Shown: one piece after another, positions 48,962-58,404 of the stretch | How the letters are laid out: each line of letters begins with the position of its first letter | How positions within the stretch are numbered: the stretch's first letter is position 1 | DNA from: CAWJFP01 sp963842155 | GTDB taxonomy: Bacteria > Pseudomonadota > Alphaproteobacteria > JACZXZ01 | Assembly (NCBI GenBank): GCA_963842155.1 | Contig: CAWJFP010000011.1 | Span: 30,015 to 94,014 of the forward strand | Direction of reading: 5' to 3' | Length of the DNA: 64,000 bases | Notes under the pieces: generated by a model | Told to the model about the DNA's origin: nothing | Databases searched by the model: none | Seen by the model: the letters and a program-made list of their open reading frames with translations, nothing else | Position numbers and translations under genes: made by a program

Positions 48962-50103
48962 GGGAGAGGCAGCATAGGCCCGAGGCCGAGCAAAATCATC
49001 TGCCGGTCCACCACCTTGTCCTCGTCGTAAAGCGCCGTCGCGCGCGCTCGTCCCGCCTCGCCCTGGCGTGCGCGCAAGGCGGGGTCGGCGGCGAGACGGC
49101 CGAGCGCCGCCGCGAGCGCCGCCGGGTCGTCGACCGGCACGAGCGCGCCCGTCTCCCCCGACACCACCTCCTCGCGCGCGCCGCGGATGTCGGTCGCCAC
49201 CACGGGCAGGCCCGAGGCCATGGCCTCGATGATCGAGCGCGGCATGCCTTCGCGGTGGGAGGGCAGGGTGAAGATGTCGGCCGCGCGCATCAGCGCCGGC
49301 ATGTCCTCGCGATGGCCGAGCAGCCGCACGCGGCGGCGCAAGGCCTCGTCCCGCGCCACGGCCTCGAGCGCCCGGTCGATGGCCGAGGCGTGGTCGCTCG
49401 GCAGGCGCTCGCCCGCGACCCATAGCACGGCATCCAGCTTGCGCATCGCCTCGAAGAGCTCGGGATAGCCCTTCTCCGCGACCAGCCGCCCCGCCACGAG
49501 GATGACGACCGCGTCGGCGGGCGTGTCGAGGCTCGCGCGCAGCCGCGCGCGCTCCCCATCCTCCGCGCGCGGGTGGAAGCGCGCGAGATCCACGCCGTTG
49601 CCGATCGCCTCGATCCGTCCGCCGGCGCAAAGCCTGTAGCGCCGCGCCGTCGCGGCGTCCTCCTCGGCCTGGGTGAAAAGCTGCTGCGTGACCCGCCCGG
49701 CGAGCCATTCGAGGAAGATGAAGAAGGCGCGCTTCCAGCGCGGCATTCCGTCATGGAAATAGAAGCCGTGCGCCGTATAGACGATGCGCGGCACGCCTTC
49801 GCGCCAGGCGGCGGCCCGTCCGATCAGCGCGGCCACGGGCGTATGGACATGCACGAGGTCGAAGCGCTCGCGCCGGAAGAGGGCGCGCAGCCGGCCATAG
49901 GCGGCGAGATGCTTGGCGAGATCGAGGCTGCGCGCGATCTCGACCGGCTCGATCCTCAGCGCCATCGCCTCGAGCCGCGCGCGATAGGGCCCGTCCGAGC
50001 AGACGCCCACCACCTCATGCCCGGCCGCCTGGAGCCGCAGCATGAGGCGCGTGAGGAAATGATACATGGTGAAATCGACGGCGCAGAGCTCGCAGATCTT
50101 CAT
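48958..50103 (-). CDS. Glycosyltransferase family 4 protein
   Basis: A 381-residue GT-B fold enzyme. N-terminal acceptor domain with LRLQAAGHEVVGVCSDG and VHVHTPVAALIGRAAAW; C-terminal nucleotide-sugar domain with VVILVAGRLVAEKGYPELFEAM and the EX7E motif region LPSHREGMPRSIIEAMASGLPVVATDIRGAREEV. It transfers a sugar from an NDP donor in the surface-glycan pathway. The gene is coupled to the ligase gene by a GTGA overlap. Confidence 0.92.
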   Translation of the reverse strand: MKICELCAVDFTMYHFLTRLMLRLQAAGHEVVGVCSDGPYRARLEAMALRIEPVEIARSLDLAKHLAAYGRLRALFRRERFDLVHVHTPVAALIGRAAAWREGVPRIVYTAHGFYFHDGMPRWKRAFFIFLEWLAGRVTQQLFTQAEEDAATARRYRLCAGGRIEAIGNGVDLARFHPRAEDGERARLRASLDTPADAVVILVAGRLVAEKGYPELFEAMRKLDAVLWVAGERLPSDHASAIDRALEAVARDEALRRRVRLLGHREDMPALMRAADIFTLPSHREGMPRSIIEAMASGLPVVATDIRGAREEVVSGETGALVPVDDPAALAAALGRLAADPALRARQGEAGRARATALYDEDKVVDRQMILLGLGPMLPLP

Positions 50104-50229
50104 CGCGGCATGCTAGCGGAAACGACATCGGATTGCCTCGGGGATCGCGCGGGCGCGACTTCGGCGGCGCGGTATGATATGAGACGCCCCCGGGGAATCG
50201 GAGGAGCGGCGGGAGGCGGCGGAATTCCG

Positions 50230-51201
50230 ATGTGGCGGCTGTTGGCCAAGGGCGCGATCTCGGCGCTGCTGATCTGGCTCTTGGTGCGCAACCGCGATCT
50301 CGGCGCGCTCCTGCGCGAGATGCTGGATGTCGAGCGCGCGCCGCTGTTGGCGGCGGGCCTCGCGCTTTTCGCTCTCGCTTTTCCCGTGGCGCGACGCTGG
50401 TCGGTCGTGCTTGGCCGGCTCGGCGCGCCGCTCGTCTTCCGGCGCAGCTTTCCCATCTGCCTGGTCGGCAGTTTCTTCAACATCGCGCTGCCCTCCTCGA
50501 TCGGCGGCGATGCCATGCGCATGTGGCTCGCCTTTCGCGCCGGCGTCCCGGGCCGCGCCGCCGTGACCGGCGTGGTGATCGACCGGCTCGCGGGCGTCGG
50601 CGCGCTCCTCATCCTCGTCGCCGCCGGCCTGCCCGCGCTTGTCGTGCGCGGCGACGCTCCCGCCCTCGCGCTCGGCGCCGCGGTGCTTCTCGTGCTCGGC
50701 TGCTGCGGCCTGGGCGCGGCCCTGCTGCTCGATCGCCTGCCCGCGCGCCTCCGCCGCTTCAAGCCGGTGCGAAGCGCCGCTCAATTCGCCGCCGAGGCGA
50801 GGGCCGTGCTGCTCGCGCCCGCAACGGCGTTGCCGGTGATCCTCTTGAGCCTCGCCAACCAGCTCGGCTATGTGCTCGTCGTCTGGCTCCTCGCGCGCGG
50901 CCTGGGCTTGCCCATCGATGCGACGCAATGCCTGATCGTCGTGCCGTTCGCGATCCTCGCCGGCACGCTCCCCGTCTCGATCGCCGGCTGGGGCATGCGC
51001 GAGGGCGCCTTCGTGGCGGGCTTCGGTTTTTTCGGCATCGCCGCGCCGCAGGCGCTCGCGCTCTCGGTGCTGCTCGGCCTCTTGACCATCGTCGTGGCGC
51101 TGCCGGGCGGGGTCGTCTGGCTCCTGCTGGGCGGGCACAAGCCCGAGCCGCTCGCGCGCCCGGCGGCCGAGCCCCTCGGCCGCGCCGCGGGCCGGCCATG
51201 A
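50230..51201 (+). CDS. YbhN/LPG-synthase-type flippase-like membrane protein (UPF0104)
   Basis: A 323-residue polytopic protein with about eight membrane spans. Typical family blocks are GSFFNIALPSSIGGDAMRMWLAF, AVTGVVIDRLAGVGAL and PVSIAGWGMREGAFVAGFGFFGI. Members resemble the flippase half of MprF and are often found in glycan or lipid gene clusters; transport of a lipid-linked intermediate is inferred only. ATG at 50230 follows a GGAGG-rich leader; an ATG at 50179 is possible. The stop overlaps the next start (ATGA). Confidence 0.86.
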   Translation: MWRLLAKGAISALLIWLLVRNRDLGALLREMLDVERAPLLAAGLALFALAFPVARRWSVVLGRLGAPLVFRRSFPICLVGSFFNIALPSSIGGDAMRMWLAFRAGVPGRAAVTGVVIDRLAGVGALLILVAAGLPALVVRGDAPALALGAAVLLVLGCCGLGAALLLDRLPARLRRFKPVRSAAQFAAEARAVLLAPATALPVILLSLANQLGYVLVVWLLARGLGLPIDATQCLIVVPFAILAGTLPVSIAGWGMREGAFVAGFGFFGIAAPQALALSVLLGLLTIVVALPGGVVWLLLGGHKPEPLARPAAEPLGRAAGRP

Positions 51202-52685
51202 CCGGGCCGGACGCCATGCCGGCAAGCGGGGCAGCGGACATCGTCGAGCCGGAGCATGCGTTCTCCCTGCGCAAGCGGCGGCTCAAGGAGAGAGTCGACC
51301 GCCAGGCCGTCGACTGGAATCGCTGGATCGCGCGCAACGCCTATTTCCACGCCGAGGACATGCTCTATCTGCGCTTCCTCATCCCGCCGGGCCTGCGGGT
51401 GCTCGAGCTCGGCTGCGGTCTCGGCCACAACCTCGCCGCGCTCGCGCCCGCCCATGGGGTGGGGGTCGATTTCAGCGCCGAGGCGCTGGCACTCGCCCGC
51501 GCGCGCTATCCCGAGCTCGAGTTCGTCCTCGGCGACGTGGAGGAGGAGGACACCATCGCGGGGCTCGAGGGCCCCTTCGACGTCATCCTCCTGGCCGACA
51601 CCATCGGCATGTTGGAGGATTGCCAGGCGACGCTGGCGCGGCTGCAGCGCCTCGCCACGCCCCAGAGCCGCATCGTCATCGTTTATTACTCGACCATGTG
51701 GGAGCCGATCCTCTCGCTCGCCGAGCGGCTCGGACAGAAGATGCCGCAGGAGCCGCAGAACTGGCTCTCGACCGACGACATCATGGCGCTGCTCGACCTC
51801 GCCGGCTTCGAGCCCTTGAAGCGCGAATGGCGCCAGCTGCTGCCCAAGCGGCTCTTGGGCCTGGGTCCGCTCGTCAACCGCTATTTGGCCACGCTCCCGC
51901 TGTTGCGCCGGCTCTGCCTCAGGAACTATGTGGTGGCGCGGCCCCGCGCGCGCGGACCGCTCGGCCCCCTCTCGGCCAGCGTCGTCATTCCCTGCAAGAA
52001 CGAGCGCGGCAATATCGAGCCCGCGCTGCGGCGCCTGCCCGCTTTCTGCGAGGAGCTCGAGATCCTCTTCGTCGAGGGCGGCAGCAGCGACGGCACGCGC
52101 GAGGAGATCGAGCGCGTGATGGCCCTCTTCCCCGAGCGCCGCGTGCGCCTCCTTGGCCAGGACGGCAAGGGCAAGGCGGACGCCGTGCGCAAGGGTTTCG
52201 AGGAGGCGCGGGGCGATGTGCTCATGATCCTCGACGCGGACCTCACGGTGGCGCCCGAATGGCTACCGCGCTTCTACGAGGCGATCCGCGCCGGCCAAGG
52301 CGAGCTCGTCAACGGCTCGCGCCTCATCTATCCCATGGAGGACGAGGCCATGCGGTTCCTCAATTTCGTCGCGAACCGCGTCTTCTCGCTGCTTTTCAGC
52401 TGGCTCATCAACCAGCGGCTGACCGACACGCTCTGCGGCACCAAGGCGCTGAGCCGCGCGCATTACCGCCAGATCGCCGCCAACCGCGCCTATTTCGGCG
52501 AGTTCGACCCGTTCGGCGATTTCGACCTGCTGTTCGGCGCCGCCAAGCTCAATCTCAAGCTGCTCGAGATTCCCGTGCGCTACGCCAGCCGACGCTACGG
52601 CGAGACGCAGATCTCGCGCTTCCGCCACGGCTGGATGCTGTTGCGCATGGTGCTTTTCGCCTTCCGCAAGCTCAAGGCGTTCTGA
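51198..52685 (+). CDS. Fused SAM-methyltransferase and family 2 glycosyltransferase
   Basis: A 495-residue two-domain protein. Residues about 60-210 form a class I methyltransferase: LRVLELGCGLGHNLAAL (SAM motif I) and PFDVILLADTIGMLED. Residues from about 260 form a GT2 domain: SASVVIPCKNERGNIEPALR, FVEGGSSDGTREEI and VLMILDADLTVAPEWLPRF (DXD-like), followed by NQRLTDTLCGTKALSR. The GT2 part resembles dolichol-phosphate-mannose-synthase-like enzymes but lacks the C-terminal membrane domain. The protein may methylate and elongate one glycan, or act on different lipid-linked substrates. The start overlaps the previous stop. Confidence 0.85.
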   Translation: MTGPDAMPASGAADIVEPEHAFSLRKRRLKERVDRQAVDWNRWIARNAYFHAEDMLYLRFLIPPGLRVLELGCGLGHNLAALAPAHGVGVDFSAEALALARARYPELEFVLGDVEEEDTIAGLEGPFDVILLADTIGMLEDCQATLARLQRLATPQSRIVIVYYSTMWEPILSLAERLGQKMPQEPQNWLSTDDIMALLDLAGFEPLKREWRQLLPKRLLGLGPLVNRYLATLPLLRRLCLRNYVVARPRARGPLGPLSASVVIPCKNERGNIEPALRRLPAFCEELEILFVEGGSSDGTREEIERVMALFPERRVRLLGQDGKGKADAVRKGFEEARGDVLMILDADLTVAPEWLPRFYEAIRAGQGELVNGSRLIYPMEDEAMRFLNFVANRVFSLLFSWLINQRLTDTLCGTKALSRAHYRQIAANRAYFGEFDPFGDFDLLFGAAKLNLKLLEIPVRYASRRYGETQISRFRHGWMLLRMVLFAFRKLKAF

Positions 52686-52687
52686 GC

Positions 52688-54094
52688 ATGGCAAGCATCG
52701 ACGCGGCCGCGCGCGCCGACGGCTGGGCGCGCTTCCGGCGTCGCGACGCCCTCCTCGTCCTGCTCGCGGCGCTCGTCATCCGCCTGGCCTATCTGGCGCT
52801 CGTCTATCACGGGCCCGACAGCCTGCGCCTGCCCGATTCGCCGACCTACGAGCAGGCGGCGGCGGGCTGGCTCGGCCTGGCAAGCGGGGTCGATTGGACC
52901 GAGCGCATGCCGGCCTATCCGTTTTTCCTCGCCGCCGTCCGGCTCGTCGCCGGACCCGCGCCGCTCTGGCCCGTGCTGGCGCAGCTTTGCATCGACAGCG
53001 CGAGCTGCCTGCTCGTGGCGCTCCTCGCCGCGGCGCTCGACCGGCGGCTTTTCCTCTTGGCGGGCCTGCTCGCCGCGATCGATCTCAACATGATCACGGC
53101 CGCTTCCGCGATCCTGACCGAGAGCCTGTTCCTGCCGCCTTATATCGCGGGGCTGATCGCGGCGGTGCTCTACATCAAATCGCCTTCCGCCGGCCGCGCG
53201 GGCGCCGCGGGGCTCTGCCTCGGGCTGGCGCTCCTCGTGCGCTCGGTGCTGCTCTTCTTCCTGCCCCTGCTGCTGGCGGCTTTGGCGCTTGCCGCCTGGA
53301 AATGTCGCCTGCCGCGTGGGCGCGCCCTCACCCATTTGCTGCTTGCCTTCGTCGCGGCGCTGCTGCCCGTGACGCCGACGGCGCTGAGCAACTACGCCCA
53401 TTGGGGCCATCTCCAGCTCGTGACCCAAGGCGGGCGCCACGCGCTCCTCTGGGTGGCGCCCGCGGCGCTCGAGTTCGCGCGCGGCATCCCCTTCGAGCAG
53501 GGCCAGGCCGAAATGAACGCGCGCTTGGCGCAAGCGCTCGCCGCGCGCGGCGAGACCGCCCTGCCGCGCGACCCCTTCGAGGCGGCGGCGATCCGGGAGC
53601 AGGTGGCAAGCCGCGCCTTGCGCGAGCTGGGGCTGGCCGGGCTCGCCGAGGCCTGGCTCGCCGGCGGTGCCATCAATCTCGCGGCGCCTGCGCTTGTCGC
53701 GGTGCCGCCCGTGGCGGCGATGGCAAGGCCCCATTTCTACGAGACCGCCGGCGGCGGCGCCGTCGGCAAAGTGCTGGCCTTCGCCGAGAAGGCCGCTGGC
53801 AGCGGATTTTTCTTGCTCATGGTGCCGGCGCTGCTTTGGACCCTGGCGACGAGATTGATCGAGCTCGCGGGTCTCGCCCGCGTCGGCCGGCCCGGCGGCC
53901 TGCCGCTTGCGCCGATGCTCTACCTCCTCGCGGTCGCCGCTTATTTCCTCGCTGTCACCGGTCCGGTGACGGGGGTGAAATACCGGCTGCCGCTGGAGCC
54001 GATCTTCATCCTGCTGCTGGCGAGCGGGCTCGCATGGCTCGGGGATTTGTGGCGCGCGCGGTGGACGGCGGAAAATCGCGAGAGCCCAGCTTGA
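52688..54094 (+). CDS. GT-C (PMT/ArnT-like) membrane glycosyltransferase
   Basis: A 468-residue protein with about ten hydrophobic segments. The first extracytoplasmic loop contains PDSLRLPDSPTYEQAA, with the acidic residues typical of GT39/PMT-type enzymes, and GVDWTERMPAYPFFLAAVRL. Such enzymes use lipid-phosphate sugars, which the neighbouring GT2 could make. The start is 2 bp after the fusion gene stop, so the three genes form one operon. The acceptor is not determinable. Confidence 0.82.
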   Translation: MASIDAAARADGWARFRRRDALLVLLAALVIRLAYLALVYHGPDSLRLPDSPTYEQAAAGWLGLASGVDWTERMPAYPFFLAAVRLVAGPAPLWPVLAQLCIDSASCLLVALLAAALDRRLFLLAGLLAAIDLNMITAASAILTESLFLPPYIAGLIAAVLYIKSPSAGRAGAAGLCLGLALLVRSVLLFFLPLLLAALALAAWKCRLPRGRALTHLLLAFVAALLPVTPTALSNYAHWGHLQLVTQGGRHALLWVAPAALEFARGIPFEQGQAEMNARLAQALAARGETALPRDPFEAAAIREQVASRALRELGLAGLAEAWLAGGAINLAAPALVAVPPVAAMARPHFYETAGGGAVGKVLAFAEKAAGSGFFLLMVPALLWTLATRLIELAGLARVGRPGGLPLAPMLYLLAVAAYFLAVTGPVTGVKYRLPLEPIFILLLASGLAWLGDLWRARWTAENRESPA

Positions 54095-54218
54095 CCGATT
54101 GAATCACCCGACCGTCGCTGCTTGAGCTGGTGGAGGCTGCGCTAGATGGTACGATACCGCTCGCCCGGCCGGCAGGTCAGCCGGCTCACGCTCATCGACG
54201 GAAATCGCGGAGGCTGAG

Positions 54219-54605
54219 ATGCATCGAAAAATCAATCAGCTAAAAAGCTTGCTGGGTGTCGTCGCGTTAGGGCTTGTCGCCACAAATGCCTTCGGAGCGA
54301 CAACCAATCTCAATTGTACGTTTGCTAGCGGAAATGCGGATAGCGGAGGCGTACGTGTCGTTCTTGACGATAGTGCAAACACGGCGGTTGCCGGCGATGA
54401 TCCTGTCTCACCGGCGACTTTCACCGATGCGACGGTGACTTGGGGGAAGGTGGAGACGAGAGATTCTTATCGGCAGTATAACAAATTTTATAAGTTCAAC
54501 CGCGACACCGGGGTTTTGACCTTGTCCGGGGCAGAGAAGCCTGAGAACGAAACTCAGTGGACATTATTGAAAGGGATTTACCGGTGCGCCGCGGCTAAAA
54601 AGTAA
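54219..54605 (+). CDS. Small secreted protein of unknown function, AT-richer than its neighbours
   Basis: A 128-residue protein with a good signal peptide (SLLGVVALGLVATNAFG-A). The mature part has two cysteines (LNCTFAS and IYRCAAAKK) likely to form a disulfide, and a beta-rich pattern (GGVRVVLDDS, TWGKVETRDSYRQYNKFYKFNRDTGVLTLSG). No family was recognised. Its base composition and codon use are visibly AT-richer than the surrounding genes, which suggests later arrival. It stands alone in about 600 bp with no partner in the same direction. Confidence 0.7.
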   Translation: MHRKINQLKSLLGVVALGLVATNAFGATTNLNCTFASGNADSGGVRVVLDDSANTAVAGDDPVSPATFTDATVTWGKVETRDSYRQYNKFYKFNRDTGVLTLSGAEKPENETQWTLLKGIYRCAAAKK

Positions 54606-54720
54606 CGCGAAAAATGGCGATGCGCCGCCGATTTCAAACGGGCCGCGTTCGACAATCTGCGTGGCCTGATTCGACCAACATCTTCGCCTTGATCCGATGC
54701 AACTTGATCCGATTCCCGGA

Positions 54721-55431
54721 TCACGACCCGAACAGGCGCGCGATGCGCGCCTGGATGGCCTCGGCCGCCTTTTTCGGATCCGGCGCGGCGCCGATCGGCC
54801 TGCCGACCACGATGTAGTCGGCGCCGTTTTGGAAGGCCTCTTCGACATCGACGGTGCGCTTCTGGTCATCGACATTCGCCACGGGACGAATCCCGGGGAC
54901 GACGACGAGAAAATTCTCGCCCAACTCGTCGCGCAGACGCGGCGCCTCCAGCCCCGACGAGATGACGCCGTCGCAGCCGATGGCGAGCGCTCGCCGCGCC
55001 CGCGAGAGGACCAGCGCTTGCGCGTCGACTTCGAACCCCAAGGCCGCGAGGTCGCCGTCGTCGAGGCTCGTCAGAACCGTGACGGCGAGGATCTTGATGT
55101 CGCCCTTCTCGGCGCAGGCGGCGCGCAGGATCGCGTCGTTGCCGTGGACGGTGGCGAATTCGACGCGATGGCCGCGAAGCTGGCGGACCGCCGCGGCGAC
55201 GGTGTTGGGAACATCGAAGAATTTCAAATCGACAAAGATTTTCTTACCCCTCTCCGCCAGCCAGCCGATCAGCTCGTAATAGCCGCCGGCCATGAAGATC
55301 TCGAGGCCGAGCTTGTAAAAGCGCACGGCGTCTCCCAGCCGCTCGACGAGCGCCTTCGCGCGCTCGACCTCTGGAACATCGAGGGCGAAGATCAATCGCT
55401 CGCTCGCCGTTATCGCTTTAGTCGACAGCAT
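54721..55431 (-). CDS. pyrF: Orotidine 5'-phosphate decarboxylase
   Basis: The last step of UMP synthesis. The 236-residue TIM-barrel protein has LIFALDVPEVERAKALVERLGD, the catalytic KKIFVDLKFFDVPNTVAAAV (DxKxxD), FATVHGNDAIL and the phosphate-gripping VVGRPIGAAPDPKKAAEAI. It is 3 bp downstream of the heparinase-like gene and probably translated from the same mRNA. Confidence 0.96.
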   Translation of the reverse strand: MLSTKAITASERLIFALDVPEVERAKALVERLGDAVRFYKLGLEIFMAGGYYELIGWLAERGKKIFVDLKFFDVPNTVAAAVRQLRGHRVEFATVHGNDAILRAACAEKGDIKILAVTVLTSLDDGDLAALGFEVDAQALVLSRARRALAIGCDGVISSGLEAPRLRDELGENFLVVVPGIRPVANVDDQKRTVDVEEAFQNGADYIVVGRPIGAAPDPKKAAEAIQARIARLFGS

Positions 55432-55434
55432 GGC

Positions 55435-57129
55435 TCACCCTTCCGCGCCAATGCGCTTGATCGACCATTTGACGCTGGCCTGCTCGCCCGCGAGGTTGCT
55501 CTCGACCACGAGCTGCTCCGAGCGCCGCAGGGGGCCGCGCTCGCCTAGATAGATGCTCTCGGCGAGCGCGAGCTGGCCGCCCGCGACGTCGAGGCGGAAG
55601 CCCGCCCCGCTTGCGAGGCGCAGGATGACGGCCGAGCGGTCCTGGACGAGCGAGGCGCTGACCTCGGGATGGAGATGGAAGCGCAAGGCGAAGGGCAGCG
55701 ACGGGCCGGGCCGCACGCGGCTCAGCCAATCCTCGCCGCGCAGATCCTCGCCCATCGGCGCGAGATAGAGCGAGCGGCGATGCAGCACGCCGAAGCGCTC
55801 GACATAGCCGTCATGGCTCGCATCGACGAAAATCGCGTGCTCCGACTCCTCGCGCCGGCATCGGACTTGACGCGGCCGCTGCCTGAGCCCGCCCGCGGGA
55901 TCGAGTTCGGCCGAGTTGGTGGCCGCCAGCACCAGGGTGGAATGGGCGGCGGTGGCGCGTTGCGCGAGGCTCCATGCGGCGCTCGGATGGCGCCGGGCGC
56001 CGCAATTCACGACGAGCCGCTCATGGCCGAGGCTGAGCTCGAAGCTGAGCGTGCCGGCATGGGCGGCGCCCTCGCCTTCGCGCGGCGGCGCGCCGGTGTC
56101 GACGATGACGAGGGTGCGCTCGGCGGCGAGGCGCTGAAAGCCCGTATAGGGCGCGTTGCCGGGCGCTTTGCCGCCGGCGTCGGCGCGACCGAGCACGGCG
56201 TCGATCTCGGCCGCATCGCCCTCGTCCGCGCCGTTGAACAAGGCGAGCCTGCCGTCGCCATGGCGGAAGAAGCGCAGCATCGGCGCCATGCGGTCGATCA
56301 CCCCCTGGAGGCCCTCGGGCACCCCTTGCTGGCCGGCGAGGAGTGCCGCGCGCAGGCCCACCAGCTCGCGCAGCAAGGCGAGCTGGAGCGCGGGGCTGCG
56401 CTGGTAATGTCCGCCGTCGGGCAGCACCTGCCGCGCGCATTCCTGCAGCAGCAGCGCGAGCGCGCGGTCGAGCCGCTCGCGCCGTCCCGGCAGCACGGTA
56501 TGAGCCAAGGCGAGCGAGACGAGAGCCGCGAGCCGCGGCGCCCCGGGCGGCCCGAGCGCGCGGCCGCCAATTCGCGCCAGCCGGTCGAGATGGCGGAGCT
56601 GGCCGCCCAGGCTGCGGAAGAGGCGGGCGCGGAAAGCGTCGCCGGCACTGGCGCAGAAGAAATCATGCTCGCCGAGCCACGCGGCGATGCGTTGCGCCAG
56701 CACGTCGCCGCGCCAGGCGCCTTCCGTCCAATCGCCATGCAGCTCGATCCAGCGATCGACGAGCGCGCGCGCCTTGGTGCGCGCGGCGTCGGAGCCGAGG
56801 GCCCGCAGATCGGCGAGCCAGGCGAAACCATCGAGCGCCTGGCGCCAGGCTTCGCCGCCTTGCGCCGTCCAGGGATCGGCCGCCTCGACCTGCTCGCCCG
56901 CGAGCGCGAAGCTGTCGCGCAGGATGGCCGCACCCGTCCGCGCCTCGCCCGCGGCCCGGTAGGGCACATTGAGGCGAAGCGGCGCCGCCGCCGCGCCCGC
57001 GAGGGTCATGCGATAGAGCGCGCCGCCGAAGACGAGGCGCTCGAGTGCCGCTAGGAGACGATCGTTGGGCGGCGACCGACCCGCCGGCCGCTCTCGCGCG
57101 GGCTCTTCGCCCGGCCTTGGCCGGCTCAT
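55435..57129 (-). CDS. Heparinase II/III family protein
   Basis: A 564-residue protein: an alpha/alpha toroid N-terminal half (HGDWTEGAWRGDVLAQRIAAWLG, LPDGGHYQRSPALQLALLRELVGL) and a beta-sandwich C-terminal half with LSFELSLGHERLVVNCGARRHPSAAWSLAQRATAAHSTLV, the Heparinase_II_III signature. Proteins of this type are conserved near rpe and pyrF/purH in Alphaproteobacteria although most do not act on heparin. A polysaccharide-lyase activity toward cell-surface glycans is possible. No signal peptide is obvious. Confidence 0.88.
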   Translation of the reverse strand: MSRPRPGEEPARERPAGRSPPNDRLLAALERLVFGGALYRMTLAGAAAAPLRLNVPYRAAGEARTGAAILRDSFALAGEQVEAADPWTAQGGEAWRQALDGFAWLADLRALGSDAARTKARALVDRWIELHGDWTEGAWRGDVLAQRIAAWLGEHDFFCASAGDAFRARLFRSLGGQLRHLDRLARIGGRALGPPGAPRLAALVSLALAHTVLPGRRERLDRALALLLQECARQVLPDGGHYQRSPALQLALLRELVGLRAALLAGQQGVPEGLQGVIDRMAPMLRFFRHGDGRLALFNGADEGDAAEIDAVLGRADAGGKAPGNAPYTGFQRLAAERTLVIVDTGAPPREGEGAAHAGTLSFELSLGHERLVVNCGARRHPSAAWSLAQRATAAHSTLVLAATNSAELDPAGGLRQRPRQVRCRREESEHAIFVDASHDGYVERFGVLHRRSLYLAPMGEDLRGEDWLSRVRPGPSLPFALRFHLHPEVSASLVQDRSAVILRLASGAGFRLDVAGGQLALAESIYLGERGPLRRSEQLVVESNLAGEQASVKWSIKRIGAEG

Positions 57130-57166
57130 CGTCAGGGCCTCTCGCCCGGCCCTCGGTCGCCTCGCA

Positions 57167-57832
57167 TCAGGCAGCACCCCTGAGCTTGGCGATATTGGCG
57201 GCATAGGCGCCGGGCCCGCCCGCGAAGCTCGCCGTGCCCGCGACGAGCACCTCGGCGCCTGCCTCGACCGCCTGGCGGGCCGTCTCGACGTTGATGCCGC
57301 CATCGACCTCGAGCTCGATCGGCCGGCCGAGTAGGTCGATACGCCTGCGAAGGGCGCGGATCTTCTCGAGCTGGGAGGGAATGAAGGACTGGCCGCCGAA
57401 GCCCGGATCGACGCTCATCACGAGCACGAGATCGACCTCGTCGAGCACATGCTCGATGGCCTCGATCGGCGTCGCCGGGTTGAGCGCCACGCCTGCCTTC
57501 TTGCCGAGCGACTTCACGATCTCGACCGTGCGGTGGAGATGCGGGCCCGCCTCGGGATGGACGGTGATGATGTCGGCGCCGGCCTCGGCGAAGCCCGGCA
57601 GAAAGGGATCGACCGGCGAGATCATGAGATGCACGTCGAAGGGCAGGCTGCTGTAGCGCCGCAAGGCATGCACCACCACCGGCCCGATGGTGAGATTGGG
57701 CACGAAATGCCCGTCCATCACGTCGACATGGATATAGTCGGCCCCGGCTTCGCCGATGGCGCGAACCTCCTCCCCCAGCTTGGAAAAATCGGCGGAAAGG
57801 ATCGAGGGGGCGATGCGCACGCGGCGTTGCAT
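57167..57832 (-). CDS. rpe: Ribulose-phosphate 3-epimerase
   Basis: Interconverts ribulose-5-P and xylulose-5-P. The 221-residue TIM barrel starts RIAPSILSADFSKLGEEV; it has the metal motif YIHVDVMDGHFVPNLTIGP, FDVHLMISPVDPFL, VLVMSVDPGFGGQSFIP and LEVDGGINVETA. The ATG at 57832 fits the family start; an upstream ATG at 57868 would add 12 atypical residues. The heparinase gene follows downstream. Confidence 0.96.
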   Translation of the reverse strand: MQRRVRIAPSILSADFSKLGEEVRAIGEAGADYIHVDVMDGHFVPNLTIGPVVVHALRRYSSLPFDVHLMISPVDPFLPGFAEAGADIITVHPEAGPHLHRTVEIVKSLGKKAGVALNPATPIEAIEHVLDEVDLVLVMSVDPGFGGQSFIPSQLEKIRALRRRIDLLGRPIELEVDGGINVETARQAVEAGAEVLVAGTASFAGGPGAYAANIAKLRGAA

Positions 57833-57884
57833 GGCCCGTTTCCTATCAGCTTGGTCCGAGTGCCGCAAGCAAAGGGGGCGCGTG

Positions 57885-58259
57885 TCAGGGCGCCGCGACG
57901 AGGCGCGCGAGCTGGACGCGGAGCTCCGCCACGCGCAGCGGCTTCGCCATGCTGGCGACGATCTTGAGACCGCGGGCCTCGCCGAGCCGCATGGCCATGC
58001 CGCGCAGTTCCTCGCCGCCGCTTATGATGATGATGCCGGCCTCGCATTTGCGCTCGGCGAGGTAGGTGATGAGCTCGAGCCCGTCCATGTCGGGCATGAG
58101 CACGTCGAGGACGACGCCATGGGGCCGGAACTCGTCGTAGGCTAGTTTGAAGCTCGCGCCGTTCCGCACGCTGCGGACTTCGAATCCCACGCCCTCGGCG
58201 ACACGGTGGATGAGATCGGCGACGCCGTCATCGTCGTCGACCACGAGCAGGCGATTCAC
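57885..58259 (-). CDS. Stand-alone response-regulator receiver domain protein
   Basis: A 124-residue CheY-like receiver. Acidic pocket in LLVVDDDDGVADLI, the phospho-acceptor Asp in GVVLDVLMPDMDGLE, the Ser switch in IIIISGG and the Lys in SMAKPLR are all present. No output domain and no kinase gene are in the window, so its partner is unknown. The gene stands between rpe and a small membrane protein gene in the same direction. Confidence 0.9.
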   Translation of the reverse strand: MNRLLVVDDDDGVADLIHRVAEGVGFEVRSVRNGASFKLAYDEFRPHGVVLDVLMPDMDGLELITYLAERKCEAGIIIISGGEELRGMAMRLGEARGLKIVASMAKPLRVAELRVQLARLVAAP

Positions 58260-58404
58260 GAGCTATCCACTTAGTACGCTTGTTGATTACGCGCTAGGAT
58301 AGCTACGCTGTAAGCAACTTGCCAGCCCATGGCAAGCGGCTTTTTTTCAGCATGCTATGGATTGGCGCGTGCCGCCTCGGTGGGATCCGCCGCGAGGGCG
58401 GGGC

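Noticed and set aside
49573..50229. Long in-frame upstream extension of the flippase-like gene
   Set aside because: The extension is antisense to a clear GT4 gene; the membrane protein proper starts at 50230 after a ribosome-binding site.
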